Of a DNA stretch of 37,797 nt, positions 18,147 through 25,712 are shown piece by piece. The translations under genes were made by a program, and so were the position numbers. The stretch's first letter is position 1; each line of letters starts with the position of its first letter. The DNA lies in contig CALZIJ010000013.1 in the NCBI GenBank assembly GCA_945787655.1, positions 1 through 37,797 on the forward strand. Reading direction: 5' to 3'. The notes beneath the pieces are model-generated. The model had not been told where the DNA came from, ran no database searches, and was given only the letters and a program-made list of their open reading frames with translations. The stretch is from Nitrospiria bacterium (GTDB taxonomy: Bacteria > Nitrospirota > Nitrospiria > SBBL01 > JAADHI01).

Positions 18147-19907
18147 ATGTCTACAGAAATTGTCATCAATGTAACGCAGGAAGAATCCCGCGTCGCCCTC
18201 ATTGAAAACAAGATTGTCACAGAACTCTATTTTGACCGAAAAAAAGAACGCGGGATCGTCGGCAACGTCTACAAAGGAAAAGTTGTTAAGGTTTTACCTG
18301 GAATGCAGGCTGCTTTTGTCGATATCGGCATGGAAAAAGCCGCTTTCCTTTATGTCGCCGATATTATGACTCCAAAGGAAAAACGGCAAAAAAAAGAAAC
18401 CGCGCGAAACAACAAACAAAGCGATGTATCTTCCAAAAAAGACACCACAAACGACACAGCAACACATACAACAGTCTCCATTGGAACCGAAATGCCCGCC
18501 GCGCCACAAACCACCGAATCCCTGGACATCGATCATAATGAGGAAGAAAAGGCGCTTTCTCTAAAACCCGATTCGGAAGAGGGCCTTGAAACAGAAATTG
18601 ATCTCGATGATGATAAATCAGAGGAAGATGAAGAAGAGCTTGATCTGGAGGAAAGCACCGACGAGGATCCCGTCACGGTCATCAGACGACCCAAAAAAAG
18701 ATCCTCGCGCGCGATTGAAGATCTGATCAAGGAAGGGCAAGAAATTGTCGTTCAGGTGTCAAAAGAACCCATCGGAACCAAAGGCCCCCGCGTGACAACC
18801 TATGTATCGCTTCCGGGCCGATACCTTGTTTATATGCCCATGGTCAATCAGGTTGGCGTTTCCAGAAGAATCGGAAAAGATGGAGATCGGCAACGGCTTA
18901 AAGATATGATCCACCGGCTCCGTAAAAAAGGGGCCGGATACATTGTTCGTACCGTCAGCGACGGAACCACTGAGGAGGAATTTAAACAAGACGTCGATTT
19001 TCTTGAAGTGGTCTGGCAAAACATCCACAAAAAAGCAGAGAAAACCCCCGCACCGGCCCTTCTTCATAACGATTTGGACCTTGTTTTTAGAACGGTTAGA
19101 GACCTGTTTACCATCGAAGTCGACAAACTGATTATTGATTCTAAAAAAGAATATGACGGCATCATCGATTTTGTCGGCACCTATCTTCCTTCGTTTCTCT
19201 CCCGTGTCAGCTTATGGGACAAAAATGAACCTATCTTTGACGCGTATGGCGTCGAGGTCGAGATTTCGAAAGCACGAAATCGAAGGGTCTGGCTGAAATC
19301 AGGAGGATATATTGTCATTGACCATGCAGAAGCCTGCACGGTGATTGACGTCAACACCGGACGGTTTGTTGGAAAACGAGATCTGGAAGAAACGATCTTT
19401 AAAACCAACCTTGAGGCCGTTCGGGAAATTCCCTATCAAATGCGGCTTAGAAATATCGGAGGGATCATCATTATTGACTTGATCGATATGGAAAAGGAAC
19501 GCAATCGGGAAAAGGTGATGAAAGTGCTTCATGAATCCGTTATCGGAGACAAAGCCAGGATTAATATCCTTAAGATTTCAGAACTCGGACTCGTTCAAAT
19601 TTCTCGTGAAAGAACACGTGAAGATATTCTGAGCATTCTTTGTGAGCCTTGTCCCTATTGCGACGGCCGGGGCCTGGTCAAATCTCCCACCACGGTAAGC
19701 CATGAACTCTTCCGGGAAATTCGTCTAATTGGACCCTCTCCCCGCGAGAAAAAGATTATTATTGGTGTGCATCCGACGGTTGCGTCTCACCTGTATGATG
19801 AAGCCAGGGATACCGTGGAAAGCCTTGAGAAACAATACAAGAAAAAGATTATCATCAAGGCCGACTCAAATCTGCACATCGAACAATATGACATCGTAAC
19901 GCTTTAG
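18147..19907 (+). CDS. rng: Ribonuclease G/E with a large acidic insertion
   Basis: RNase G/E endonucleases mature rRNA 5' ends and start mRNA decay. The 586-residue protein begins with the family pattern IVINVTQEESRVALIENKI and the S1 RNA-binding fold (GIVGNVYKGKVVKVLPGMQ, AAFVDIGMEKAAFLY). Residues about 76-188 are an insertion, very rich in Glu/Asp/Lys (e.g. DDDKSEEDEEELDLEESTDE), after which the S1 domain resumes (EGQEIVVQVSKEPIGTKGPR). Catalytic metal-binding aspartates are Asp401 (VIDVNTG) and Asp444 (IIIDLID). Zn-link cysteines are in CEPCPYCDGRG (499-509). No long RNase E-type C-terminal scaffold exists. The E. coli enzyme is about 490 residues; the excess here is this insertion. Confidence 0.95.
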   Translation: MSTEIVINVTQEESRVALIENKIVTELYFDRKKERGIVGNVYKGKVVKVLPGMQAAFVDIGMEKAAFLYVADIMTPKEKRQKKETARNNKQSDVSSKKDTTNDTATHTTVSIGTEMPAAPQTTESLDIDHNEEEKALSLKPDSEEGLETEIDLDDDKSEEDEEELDLEESTDEDPVTVIRRPKKRSSRAIEDLIKEGQEIVVQVSKEPIGTKGPRVTTYVSLPGRYLVYMPMVNQVGVSRRIGKDGDRQRLKDMIHRLRKKGAGYIVRTVSDGTTEEEFKQDVDFLEVVWQNIHKKAEKTPAPALLHNDLDLVFRTVRDLFTIEVDKLIIDSKKEYDGIIDFVGTYLPSFLSRVSLWDKNEPIFDAYGVEVEISKARNRRVWLKSGGYIVIDHAEACTVIDVNTGRFVGKRDLEETIFKTNLEAVREIPYQMRLRNIGGIIIIDLIDMEKERNREKVMKVLHESVIGDKARINILKISELGLVQISRERTREDILSILCEPCPYCDGRGLVKSPTTVSHELFREIRLIGPSPREKKIIIGVHPTVASHLYDEARDTVESLEKQYKKKIIIKADSNLHIEQYDIVTL

Positions 19908-20050
19908 CAGATTATCAGGGAACCAGAAGATTTGGGCGAAAATACCGTACAGACTTAAGCACAGGCTTTTCTAAAAAATTCATATCAGGATATCCTAGAC
20001 CCTGAACAGGAAAGGTTGTGATGGGTTTAGTTTGTAAAAAACCGCCGCGC
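19908..20050. other. Convergent intergenic gap
   Basis: 143 bases between rng and the convergent unknown gene. No good hairpin-plus-T terminator is visible on either strand. Confidence 0.3.
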
Positions 20051-20977
20051 CTACATTTCTTCCTGAAGTTTTCGAAGCATATCTTCTATAAAAGGACGGT
20101 CCCGCAAACTCATAAACTCTTCAGGGAAGCTGACCACGGCAATATCCGCATAGGCATCATCCAGGCCTTCTTCTCCCTGATCGATATTTTTTAAAACCAG
20201 TGCGAACCTTTTTCCGTCGATAAGACGGGTATTATCCATATAAGGCATATCAAAATAGGAAACATTGAAACTGAGGTCACTTCGAAAAATACTCGCAACG
20301 TAATTCTTATGATCAAAAAAATCATCATATGCAACGATGTGAACTTTGACTTTGTCTTCATCAATGGCTTCAACCGTGACCTGAATCGACTGCATGCCGC
20401 TTAATTCCTCAAAATGGATCGGTTGATTAAAAGGAACCACGTCACTACCACAGGCTTCGTCAGTGGCGCGGGACAACAACCCGTCCTTTCCCATCAAATC
20501 ATCCATCGGATACAGTTTGATACATTTGATATCCCCGGTCATAAAATCGTCCCTGTAGACTTCACCAATTCTGGAAAGCATGGAGACTTGCATGGACGTC
20601 GTTGTCTGAGCGATATTCTTCAACTCCGACCTTAAATCTTCCCGGATTATTTCGTCGGATATTTTTTTTGTTCGTTTATACAGATCCTCAAACAGGGGCC
20701 GTGAGTGGAAGTATTCCTGGAAATTTTTAGCCAGCAAATTGAGGATAAGGATCTTCTCCCTGATGATTTCCTCAGAATTAATATCCTTTTCCTTGAATTG
20801 GCCAAGATATCCGGACAGCAAACTCTCAAACATCGTGGCGCGGATATCGGTATCAGAGCGCTCCCGCTGGGCCATGATTTCGGCATACACCTGGGCCTTT
20901 CGGTTGGCTTCAGTATTATTATGAACGAAGATGGGGATCAGAATTGATCCAATCAGGACCGCGAGACTCGCCAGCAC
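20051..20977 (-). CDS. Membrane-anchored protein of unknown function
   Basis: Not recognised. Starting from the GTG at 20977 the protein has 308 residues: a membrane helix at the N-terminus (VLIGSILIPIFVHNN), a helical charged region (residues 20-140, probably coiled-coil or four-helix bundle), then a beta-rich C-terminal domain. The frame is open upstream to 21076 and would add 28 hydrophilic, Lys/Glu-rich residues before the helix. A perfect GGAGG lies 7 bases before an ATC codon (21061-21059), so initiation may use ATC or a misread ATG; the GTG has no ribosome site. The upstream small exported protein gene ends 15 bases before that ATC, so both are probably one operon. N-in/C-out single-pass topology is likely. 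Confidence 0.6.
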   Translation of the reverse strand: MLASLAVLIGSILIPIFVHNNTEANRKAQVYAEIMAQRERSDTDIRATMFESLLSGYLGQFKEKDINSEEIIREKILILNLLAKNFQEYFHSRPLFEDLYKRTKKISDEIIREDLRSELKNIAQTTTSMQVSMLSRIGEVYRDDFMTGDIKCIKLYPMDDLMGKDGLLSRATDEACGSDVVPFNQPIHFEELSGMQSIQVTVEAIDEDKVKVHIVAYDDFFDHKNYVASIFRSDLSFNVSYFDMPYMDNTRLIDGKRFALVLKNIDQGEEGLDDAYADIAVVSFPEEFMSLRDRPFIEDMLRKLQEEM

Positions 20978-21058
20978 TTTGGTAACGGATTCGAGTTTTT
21001 GCCATCCGTCCCGTTCTTCCTTGCTCTTTTTTTGACCAGGATCTTTCTCGGAATGGTC

Positions 21059-21073
21059 GATTTTAAAACCTCC
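21059..21073 (-). promoter_or_regulatory. Strong Shine-Dalgarno before a non-canonical ATC codon
   Basis: On the minus strand GGAGG (21073-21069) is followed after 7 bases by ATC (21061-21059), in frame with the anchored protein. No ATG, GTG or TTG occurs at this distance. The next in-frame start is a GTG 84 bases on, with no ribosome site. Confidence 0.45.
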
Positions 21074-21076
21074 GGA

Positions 21077-21370
21077 TTATGGCAGCTTCAGATCTTTTCG
21101 TTTTTTCTTGTTTGAAATACGGACTTTAAAGGACTTACCGTTTACTTCGAGCGTATATGCACCTGGATCCAGATCAATGGAATAAACGCCGCTTGAGTTG
21201 GTTTTTGTTTTTTTTACACCATCTCCCCCCTTTTTTTTAACCAGGATTTCCGCATTACCAACAGGCGTCATGTTCCTTCTTAGGACCTGCCCATGTAAAA
21301 CCACGGCGTAGGCGGTTTGAAGCCCAGTGAATAAAGTACTGAATAGAAGTGCGACAACAATGTATTTCAT
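21077..21370 (-). CDS. Small exported carboxypeptidase-regulatory-like (Ig-fold) protein
   Basis: A 97-residue protein with a signal peptide (MKYIVVALLFSTLFTGLQTAYA). The rest matches the carboxypeptidase-D regulatory-like beta-sandwich: HGQVLRRNMTPVGNAEILVK, then KTNSSGVYSIDLDPGAYTLEV, with the characteristic T-x-x-x-G-x-Y/F ... L-x-P-G-x-Y pattern. The end is strikingly basic (KVRISNKKKRKDLKLP). Such single domains bind surfaces or carbohydrates, or act as spacers; a free-standing one is likely periplasmic or surface-associated. Ribosome site AAAAGGAAA. It is followed at once by the anchored unknown protein, suggesting a shared envelope role, by inference only. Confidence 0.75.
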   Translation of the reverse strand: MKYIVVALLFSTLFTGLQTAYAVVLHGQVLRRNMTPVGNAEILVKKKGGDGVKKTKTNSSGVYSIDLDPGAYTLEVNGKSFKVRISNKKKRKDLKLP

Positions 21371-21542
21371 CTTATTTTTTCCTTTTCCAGGATAAGGTTT
21401 CTATCTGAAGTGTCTATCCAGCCTGCATGAAGGTCTTAGACGTTTTTAATCGGGGGGGGTTATATGCCATATAAAAATATAAAAGTCAAAACAACTCAAG
21501 CACCATCCTGCTTCACATCGTATGCGAAAATCGATTTTATGC

Positions 21543-21568
21543 GCAGATTATAGACAATAATAATCCGC
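21543..21568 (-). terminator. Weak hairpin after the PNPOx-like gene
   Basis: GCGGATTA pairs with TAATCTGC (one G-U) around a 10-base loop just beyond the end of the minus-strand flavoprotein gene. The downstream tract is AT-rich without a proper T-run, so termination strength is doubtful. Confidence 0.3.
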
Positions 21569-21574
21569 TCTAGG

Positions 21575-22123
21575 CTACCGCTGCCCCAATATATCGGTTT
21601 CTCTTCCGTCAAGGCTGATTTGATTATGCGCTTCCCAATAGTCCTCAATGCCCTTTTTTCCTTTTTGTTCGGCCCAGCGTTCCAGTTCGTCCCGTTCACC
21701 TTGATAGGCATAAAATGGCACTGCCATACCACAAGAGGTTAAAACCAGATCAACCGTCAAATCAATGATTTGACGCGAGCCGGCAATGGAAGGAAAATAC
21801 TGAACAAGCGTATGCCATTCCGGATCGCTTGGATGGATCGCATGCGCATGTCCATATAAACGAAGAATGACCGGATTACCTTCAAAAGCGCAGAACATCA
21901 CTGTCATCCGGTCGTGTTCTTGAAGGTGTGCGGCGGTTTCATTCCCGCTCCCGGTTAAATTTAGCCAAAGCACCCGGTTTTCATCAACAAGACGCAAAGT
22001 ATCCATTCCCTTGGGCGAAAGGTTTACGCGCCCTTCCCTCGCCGCAGTCGCCACAAAAAATAATTTCTGGGCCTGAATAAAATCTTGCCAGCGCGCATTG
22101 ATATGCTCATACTGCTTTGCCAT
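21575..22123 (-). CDS. Pyridoxamine 5'-phosphate oxidase-like flavoprotein
   Basis: A 182-residue protein of the split-barrel FMN-binding PNPOx-like group. Features are FFVATAAREGRVNLSPKGMD near residues 22-42, VLWLNLTGSGNETAAHLQE, MTVMFCAFEGNPVILRLYGH and a helical C-terminus. The NLSPKG and GSGNETAAHL elements are typical of the pyridoxamine oxidase-related family that uses FMN, F420 or haem rather than acting in vitamin B6 synthesis. The true substrate is unknown. It starts 25 bases after the Kelch gene, behind GGGAGAGG, so both are co-transcribed. Cytoplasmic: no signal or membrane helix. Confidence 0.85.
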   Translation of the reverse strand: MAKQYEHINARWQDFIQAQKLFFVATAAREGRVNLSPKGMDTLRLVDENRVLWLNLTGSGNETAAHLQEHDRMTVMFCAFEGNPVILRLYGHAHAIHPSDPEWHTLVQYFPSIAGSRQIIDLTVDLVLTSCGMAVPFYAYQGERDELERWAEQKGKKGIEDYWEAHNQISLDGRETDILGQR

Positions 22124-22148
22124 AACCTCTCCCTTCGGCGGGCTGAAT

Positions 22149-23111
22149 CTAATCGATTTGAAAGACCTCGTTCACATCACTGAATGACGCACCGGGTCGG
22201 GGACCGCCGGCAAGGACATAAATTTTATGACCCACAGTCGCCGCGCCCAGCCCATGCCTCGATGTCGGCAGCGGGATCGCGGCTTCCCAACGGTCCTGCC
22301 CGGGAAGATAGGCATCATTGTCTGGAAAAGTTCCATTCGGCCCCTCTCCGCCAAACACAAAAATCCGCCCTTTTAATACCGAAGCAGCCGTACCGCTTCG
22401 GGGCTTTGGTAGAGGCATCGCCTTTTTCCATTGGTCCTTTTTGATGACATAGAGATCATGCCGGGCCATATTTTTACTGTAATCTGAATCCACCCTTCCC
22501 CCAATGGCTGATAATTTTCCGTCGATGACGGCCACGGCCAAGTGGTCTCTGGCTTTGGGCAAAGGGGCTTTTGAAGTCCACTGATTGGTCTTGGGGTCGT
22601 AAGCTTCATTGGCGTCAACATTTTTAAGCTTTCCCCGAAACCGGCCCAAACCGCCCACGGCATACAGTTTATTTTCCCATACCCCGACACCCAGGGCACC
22701 ACGCGCTGTCGGCATGGCCTGTTTTTCTTCCCAGCGATTTGCCGCAGCATCATAGGCAAAAACCCGATCGGAAGGCGTCCACAAAAAAGAACCCGTAAAC
22801 CCGCCAACCACATACAATGTTCCCTCGAGACTGGCCGCCGCCGCATGATGCAAAACCAAAGGAAGCGGGGCGATTTCCTTCCATTTCCCGGACGAGGGAT
22901 CAAACATCAGCCCCTCCGAGGTAACGCCCTTGCGGCCAATCCCGCCAACCACAAAAATGTTTCCTCCCGCTTCAGCGACGGCCACTTCCGTTCGTTCTTC
23001 CGGCATCGGGGTGGCCGTTTCCCACCCCGCCGCATTCGACGCCGCAGAGAAAGAGCCCATGAGGAGCATAATCAGAAACATGCAGAATGGATATAGAATA
23101 TATCGAAACAT
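22149..23111 (-). CDS. Exported Kelch-repeat beta-propeller protein
   Basis: A 320-residue secreted protein with a signal peptide (YPFCMFLIMLLMGSFSAASNA). Six Kelch blades follow at about 48-residue spacing, each with a double-Gly strand: FVVGGIG, YVVGGFTG, YAVGGLG, SAIGGRV, FVFGGEG and YVLAGGP. Each is followed by a W-containing turn of the type Y-D-P-x-x-x-x-W (e.g. YDPKTNQW, YDAAANRW, FDPSSGKW). The blades should close into a six-bladed propeller for binding protein or glycan partners in the periplasm or outside. Downstream in the same operon is the PNPOx-like protein, with no obvious common pathway. Confidence 0.9.
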   Translation of the reverse strand: MFRYILYPFCMFLIMLLMGSFSAASNAAGWETATPMPEERTEVAVAEAGGNIFVVGGIGRKGVTSEGLMFDPSSGKWKEIAPLPLVLHHAAAASLEGTLYVVGGFTGSFLWTPSDRVFAYDAAANRWEEKQAMPTARGALGVGVWENKLYAVGGLGRFRGKLKNVDANEAYDPKTNQWTSKAPLPKARDHLAVAVIDGKLSAIGGRVDSDYSKNMARHDLYVIKKDQWKKAMPLPKPRSGTAASVLKGRIFVFGGEGPNGTFPDNDAYLPGQDRWEAAIPLPTSRHGLGAATVGHKIYVLAGGPRPGASFSDVNEVFQID

Positions 23112-23170
23112 GCTGTCATTTTAAGCCTGGCCTTTGAAAGGTGTCAAATCAGCATGCTTTGGATTTAAGA

Positions 23171-23199
23171 TTGATTGTCCTGTAGGCTTGGTGTATCCT
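23171..23199 (+). promoter_or_regulatory. Candidate promoter of the siroheme-reductase operon
   Basis: TTGATT (23171-23176) and TATCCT (23194-23199) with a 17-base spacer lie about 40 bases before the ATG of the reductase gene, in the divergent gap where such a promoter is expected. Confidence 0.45.
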
Positions 23200-23240
23200 T
23201 TTATTCAACTTATTTTACTGTTTAAGCGAGGATTTTTTGT

Positions 23241-25379
23241 ATGAAAGAACTTGACTCAAAACTTTCCCAGGCCATCACGCAAGAAATTGAAAACTTCAGT
23301 CAAATGGCTGAGCGCTATAACAACAAGGAGATGCCTGAAGAAAAATTCAAGCGTTACCGCTTACAAAACGGCATTTATGGTCAGCGCCAGCCCGGGCATC
23401 AGATGGTGCGCGTTAAAATCCCCTCCGGCTTGCTGGATGCGGATCAATTACGCTGTATGGCTGATATTGCCGAAAAATATTCAAGAGGCATCGGACATGT
23501 CACAACCCGGCAAGATATCCAGTTTCATTACGTGGTATTGGAAAATGTCAAAAGCGTGATGACTCAGCTGGCCAAAGTCGGACTCACCACCCGTGAAGCC
23601 TGCGGCAACACCGTACGGAACGTGACGTCCTGCCATCGTGCCGGTATTTGTCCCACAGAGCTTTTTGACGTGACGCCCATTTCGGAGAAAGTCGCCTATT
23701 TCTTGCTCTGGAATCCGATTAATCAGGATCTCCCTCGCAAGTTTAAAATTTCCTTCTCAGGATGCAAAACCGAGTGCGGTTTGGCCGCGATTCACGACCT
23801 CGGATTTATTGCGACTTCCCGTGAAGTAAACGGAACCACCGAGTTTGGCTTCAAGGTATTTATCGGCGGCGGGCTGGGCTCCCATCCCAAACTCGCTCTT
23901 CCCTATACCGATTTTCTTCCAATCGAAGACGTGCTGCCTTTGTGCGAAGCCACTTTAAAACTTTTTGACCAGCACGGCAACCGCCGCAATAAAAGCAAGG
24001 CACGCATGAAGTTTATCCTTGAACAATGGGGGCTGGAAACCTTTCGGGAAAAACTGAATGAAATATTGGCTGAATTGAAATCCTCCGAAAAAACCTATCC
24101 TCCGCTGCCTGATCCCTCTTTCAAGGACCAACCGGATTCAGCCACTGTAATCCCCGGAACCAACGGCATTCCCGAGGGCGACCCGGCATTTTTGCAATGG
24201 GCAAAATCAAACCTCATCCCGCAGCCCAATGAAACCTATGCGGTTCAAGTCAAACTGCCGCTCGGCGACATCACCGAAGCGCAGTTTAGAGGTCTGGCAG
24301 ATATCATCGAACGGTTTTCAACAAACGGCGCAAGAACAACGCATCAACAAAACATCATCCTTCACCGTATTACACAAGAAGACCTTCCAGCTTTTTACAC
24401 TGTCCTAAAAGAAATCGGGCTCGCCGATGCAGGCGCAGAGCGCATTGTGGATGTCATCGCCTGTCCCGGCGCGGATACTTGCCAGCTGGCCCTGACCAAC
24501 TCCATGGGCGTTGGCGGAGCACTGAATCAAGCCCTATCGGAACACCTGCCGATGTACGATGATTTGGAAGGGGTCCGCATCCGAATTTCAGGCTGTCCCA
24601 ACTCCTGCGGGCACCATCATATTGCGGGCATCGGCTTGCACGGCGTCGCAAAAAAAGTCAATGGAAAATTGGTGCCGCACTATCAATTTCATTTGGGCGG
24701 CGGCGTAGACGGGGATCATCCAACGCTTGGAAAATCTAAAATTAAACTTCCGGCAAAAAACATTCCTTCGGCCGTTCTGGAGCTCATTCGTCTCTACCGG
24801 GAAGAGCACCAGGATGATGAAAATTTCAACCAGTTTGTCGAACGATTCGGGCGCGAAACCATCGGTGAAAAGCTGGAGCAATTTACCACACTGGCTCCGC
24901 CGGACGAACGCCCGGATCTGTATTGGGACTGGAAAGAAGACAATAAAGAATTTTCTCTGGATGAAATCGGCCCGGGAGAATGCTCCGGTACGGTCATCGA
25001 CATGATCGAGTACGGCCTCCGCATGGCAGGAGAAACGATCGAAAAAGCCCAACAGTCGGCAGAGCAAGGAGACTATACCCAAACGGCCCAATTCATCAAG
25101 GACGCCATTCTTTTGGATGCCCGTTCCTTGCTCTATACCTATGGGACAGATTCTCCCCATGATGATCAAATTTTAAAAGAGTTTCAACAAAAACTGGTAG
25201 AGCAGGGTATTTTGAGCGAGCGCTTTGAAACATTCACATCAGAATTAGGCAAGTGGGCCGATTTTGGGGAATCGGAAGAAAGCGTTCGCCCCTTTCTAAA
25301 AGAGGGCATCGCCTTTATCCGCGAATGTCAGGACGCCTATGATCATATTGATGCCAAAATGAAACTTCAAAAAAAATAA
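23241..25379 (+). CDS. Siroheme nitrite/sulfite reductase with two Cys quartets and a helical tail
   Basis: A 712-residue enzyme predicted to reduce nitrite to ammonia or sulfite to sulfide with six electrons at a siroheme-[4Fe-4S] centre. The two pseudo-symmetric halves each have a ferredoxin-like and a siroheme domain. The N half has TTRQDIQFHY and Cys131/137/175/179 (SCHRAGIC, SGCKTEC). The C half has TTHQQNIILH and Cys408/414/452/456 (ACPGADTC, SGCPNSC). Most single-chain enzymes keep one quartet; here both are complete. After about residue 570 comes a 140-residue helical extension (FSLDEIGPGE, then three to four helices) reminiscent of HEPN domains attached to some siroheme reductases. 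Nitrite versus sulfite cannot be settled from sequence; the adjacent TusA favours sulfur chemistry. Ribosome site GAGGA. Confidence 0.9.
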   Translation: MKELDSKLSQAITQEIENFSQMAERYNNKEMPEEKFKRYRLQNGIYGQRQPGHQMVRVKIPSGLLDADQLRCMADIAEKYSRGIGHVTTRQDIQFHYVVLENVKSVMTQLAKVGLTTREACGNTVRNVTSCHRAGICPTELFDVTPISEKVAYFLLWNPINQDLPRKFKISFSGCKTECGLAAIHDLGFIATSREVNGTTEFGFKVFIGGGLGSHPKLALPYTDFLPIEDVLPLCEATLKLFDQHGNRRNKSKARMKFILEQWGLETFREKLNEILAELKSSEKTYPPLPDPSFKDQPDSATVIPGTNGIPEGDPAFLQWAKSNLIPQPNETYAVQVKLPLGDITEAQFRGLADIIERFSTNGARTTHQQNIILHRITQEDLPAFYTVLKEIGLADAGAERIVDVIACPGADTCQLALTNSMGVGGALNQALSEHLPMYDDLEGVRIRISGCPNSCGHHHIAGIGLHGVAKKVNGKLVPHYQFHLGGGVDGDHPTLGKSKIKLPAKNIPSAVLELIRLYREEHQDDENFNQFVERFGRETIGEKLEQFTTLAPPDERPDLYWDWKEDNKEFSLDEIGPGECSGTVIDMIEYGLRMAGETIEKAQQSAEQGDYTQTAQFIKDAILLDARSLLYTYGTDSPHDDQILKEFQQKLVEQGILSERFETFTSELGKWADFGESEESVRPFLKEGIAFIRECQDAYDHIDAKMKLQKK

Positions 25380-25415
25380 CTCGACTGATGCAAAGATGAG
25401 TCACATGAGGACAGT

Positions 25416-25664
25416 ATGAGCGAAGAAAAAAAAGAAGATGTTTTACTCGACCTTTCAGGTGTAATGTGCCCCATGAATTTTGTCAAAACCAAACTTCAAC
25501 TCGAAGAAATGGACGAAGGCCAAATTCTGAAAGTCATCATTGACGACGGCGAACCGGTTCGTAATGTCCCCCGCAGCGTCAAGGCAGAAGGCCATAAAGT
25601 CCTTGAGCTGGATGATACCGGGGATGGACATTACAGCCTGGTGATTGAAAAGGTTGAATCCTGA
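25416..25664 (+). CDS. tusA: TusA/SirA-like sulfur carrier
   Basis: An 82-residue cytoplasmic sulfur-carrier protein. The persulfide-forming Cys18 sits in the family motif GVMCPMNFVKTKL (CPxP-like, here CPMN), followed by the alpha/beta fold strand LKVIIDDGEPVRNVPRSV and a C-terminal strand HYSLVIEKV. TusA proteins pass sulfane sulfur between desulfurases, thiouridine enzymes and, in sulfur oxidisers, the Dsr pathway. The gene lies 36 bases after the siroheme reductase stop, with GAGGA before its ATG, so it is co-transcribed; a role in handling sulfur made or used by that enzyme is a reasonable inference. The second family Pro is replaced by Asn. Confidence 0.9.
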   Translation: MSEEKKEDVLLDLSGVMCPMNFVKTKLQLEEMDEGQILKVIIDDGEPVRNVPRSVKAEGHKVLELDDTGDGHYSLVIEKVES

Positions 25665-25712
25665 TACGATACCGCACCGGCCCTACCCTTTGATTGGGAG
25701 CCATCACCGGAC

